From assembly GCA_016196515.1 (NCBI GenBank), contig JACPXN010000121.1, forward strand, positions 1 to 6,062: a DNA stretch of 6,062 nt. Direction: 5' to 3'. A program made the position numbers and the translations under genes. The DNA is from Candidatus Omnitrophota bacterium. Lineage in GTDB: Bacteria > Omnitrophota > Gorgyraeia > Zapsychrales > Fredricksoniimonadaceae. This document shows, one piece after another, positions 6,047-6,062 of the stretch. The stretch's first letter is position 1; each line of letters starts with the position of its first letter. The notes beneath the pieces were generated by a model. It saw only the letters and a list, made by a program, of their open reading frames with translations, searched no databases and had not been told where the DNA came from.

Positions 6047-6062
6047 GTTTTACCCTAGAAAA

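Overview
The window reads as a stretch of a bacterial chromosome with moderate-to-high GC genes and AT-rich gaps. Every gene I can support lies on the minus strand, so the biological order runs from high to low coordinates. The best lineage clue is the large secreted protein at 1625-3646. From memory, its sequence style (an 'ALDLPIPGAM..LSPA' start to the mature protein, then 'DLWVNLSPYEKDR.VP', 'VPVNTFNKVWVV' and 'RKYFSGGLGIN') resembles proteins of candidate phylum Omnitrophota (OP3, PVC superphylum). I could not run a search, so the lineage call is an inference.

Layout in transcription order. (1) 6033-5020: an Mrp/ApbC-type P-loop Fe-S carrier fused to a C-terminal DUF971 domain, with a TTG start behind a strong Shine-Dalgarno. 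(2) 4988-3753: a cytoplasmic regulator with two GAF domains and a C-terminal ANTAR RNA-binding domain. Its near-consensus promoter overlaps the mrp stop codon and places the predicted +1 on the A of the start codon, so the mRNA is probably leaderless. (3) 3646-1625: the large secreted protein of unknown function. (4) 1616-1441: a sigma70-type promoter followed by a leader of about 140 nt with two small hairpins and an intrinsic terminator. (5) 1440-202: an Amt/MEP/Rh ammonium transporter. (6) 193-125: a nested dyad repeat of REP type. (7) 108-1: the 5' end of a P-II (GlnB/GlnK) gene that runs out of the window.

The most interesting reading joins items 2, 4, 5 and 6. The first leader hairpin has a six-base loop, AUAGAU, with A at position 1 and G at position 4, the hallmark of ANTAR targets. 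The second hairpin has a loop beginning AAAG, and its 3' arm overlaps the 5' arm of the terminator. This is the architecture used by AmiR, NasR and EutV antiterminators. A GAF-GAF-ANTAR protein is encoded just upstream on the same strand. The window therefore appears to hold a regulator and its RNA target controlling ammonium uptake and P-II synthesis by transcription antitermination. The GAF ligand and the role of the secreted protein between them cannot be read from the sequence.
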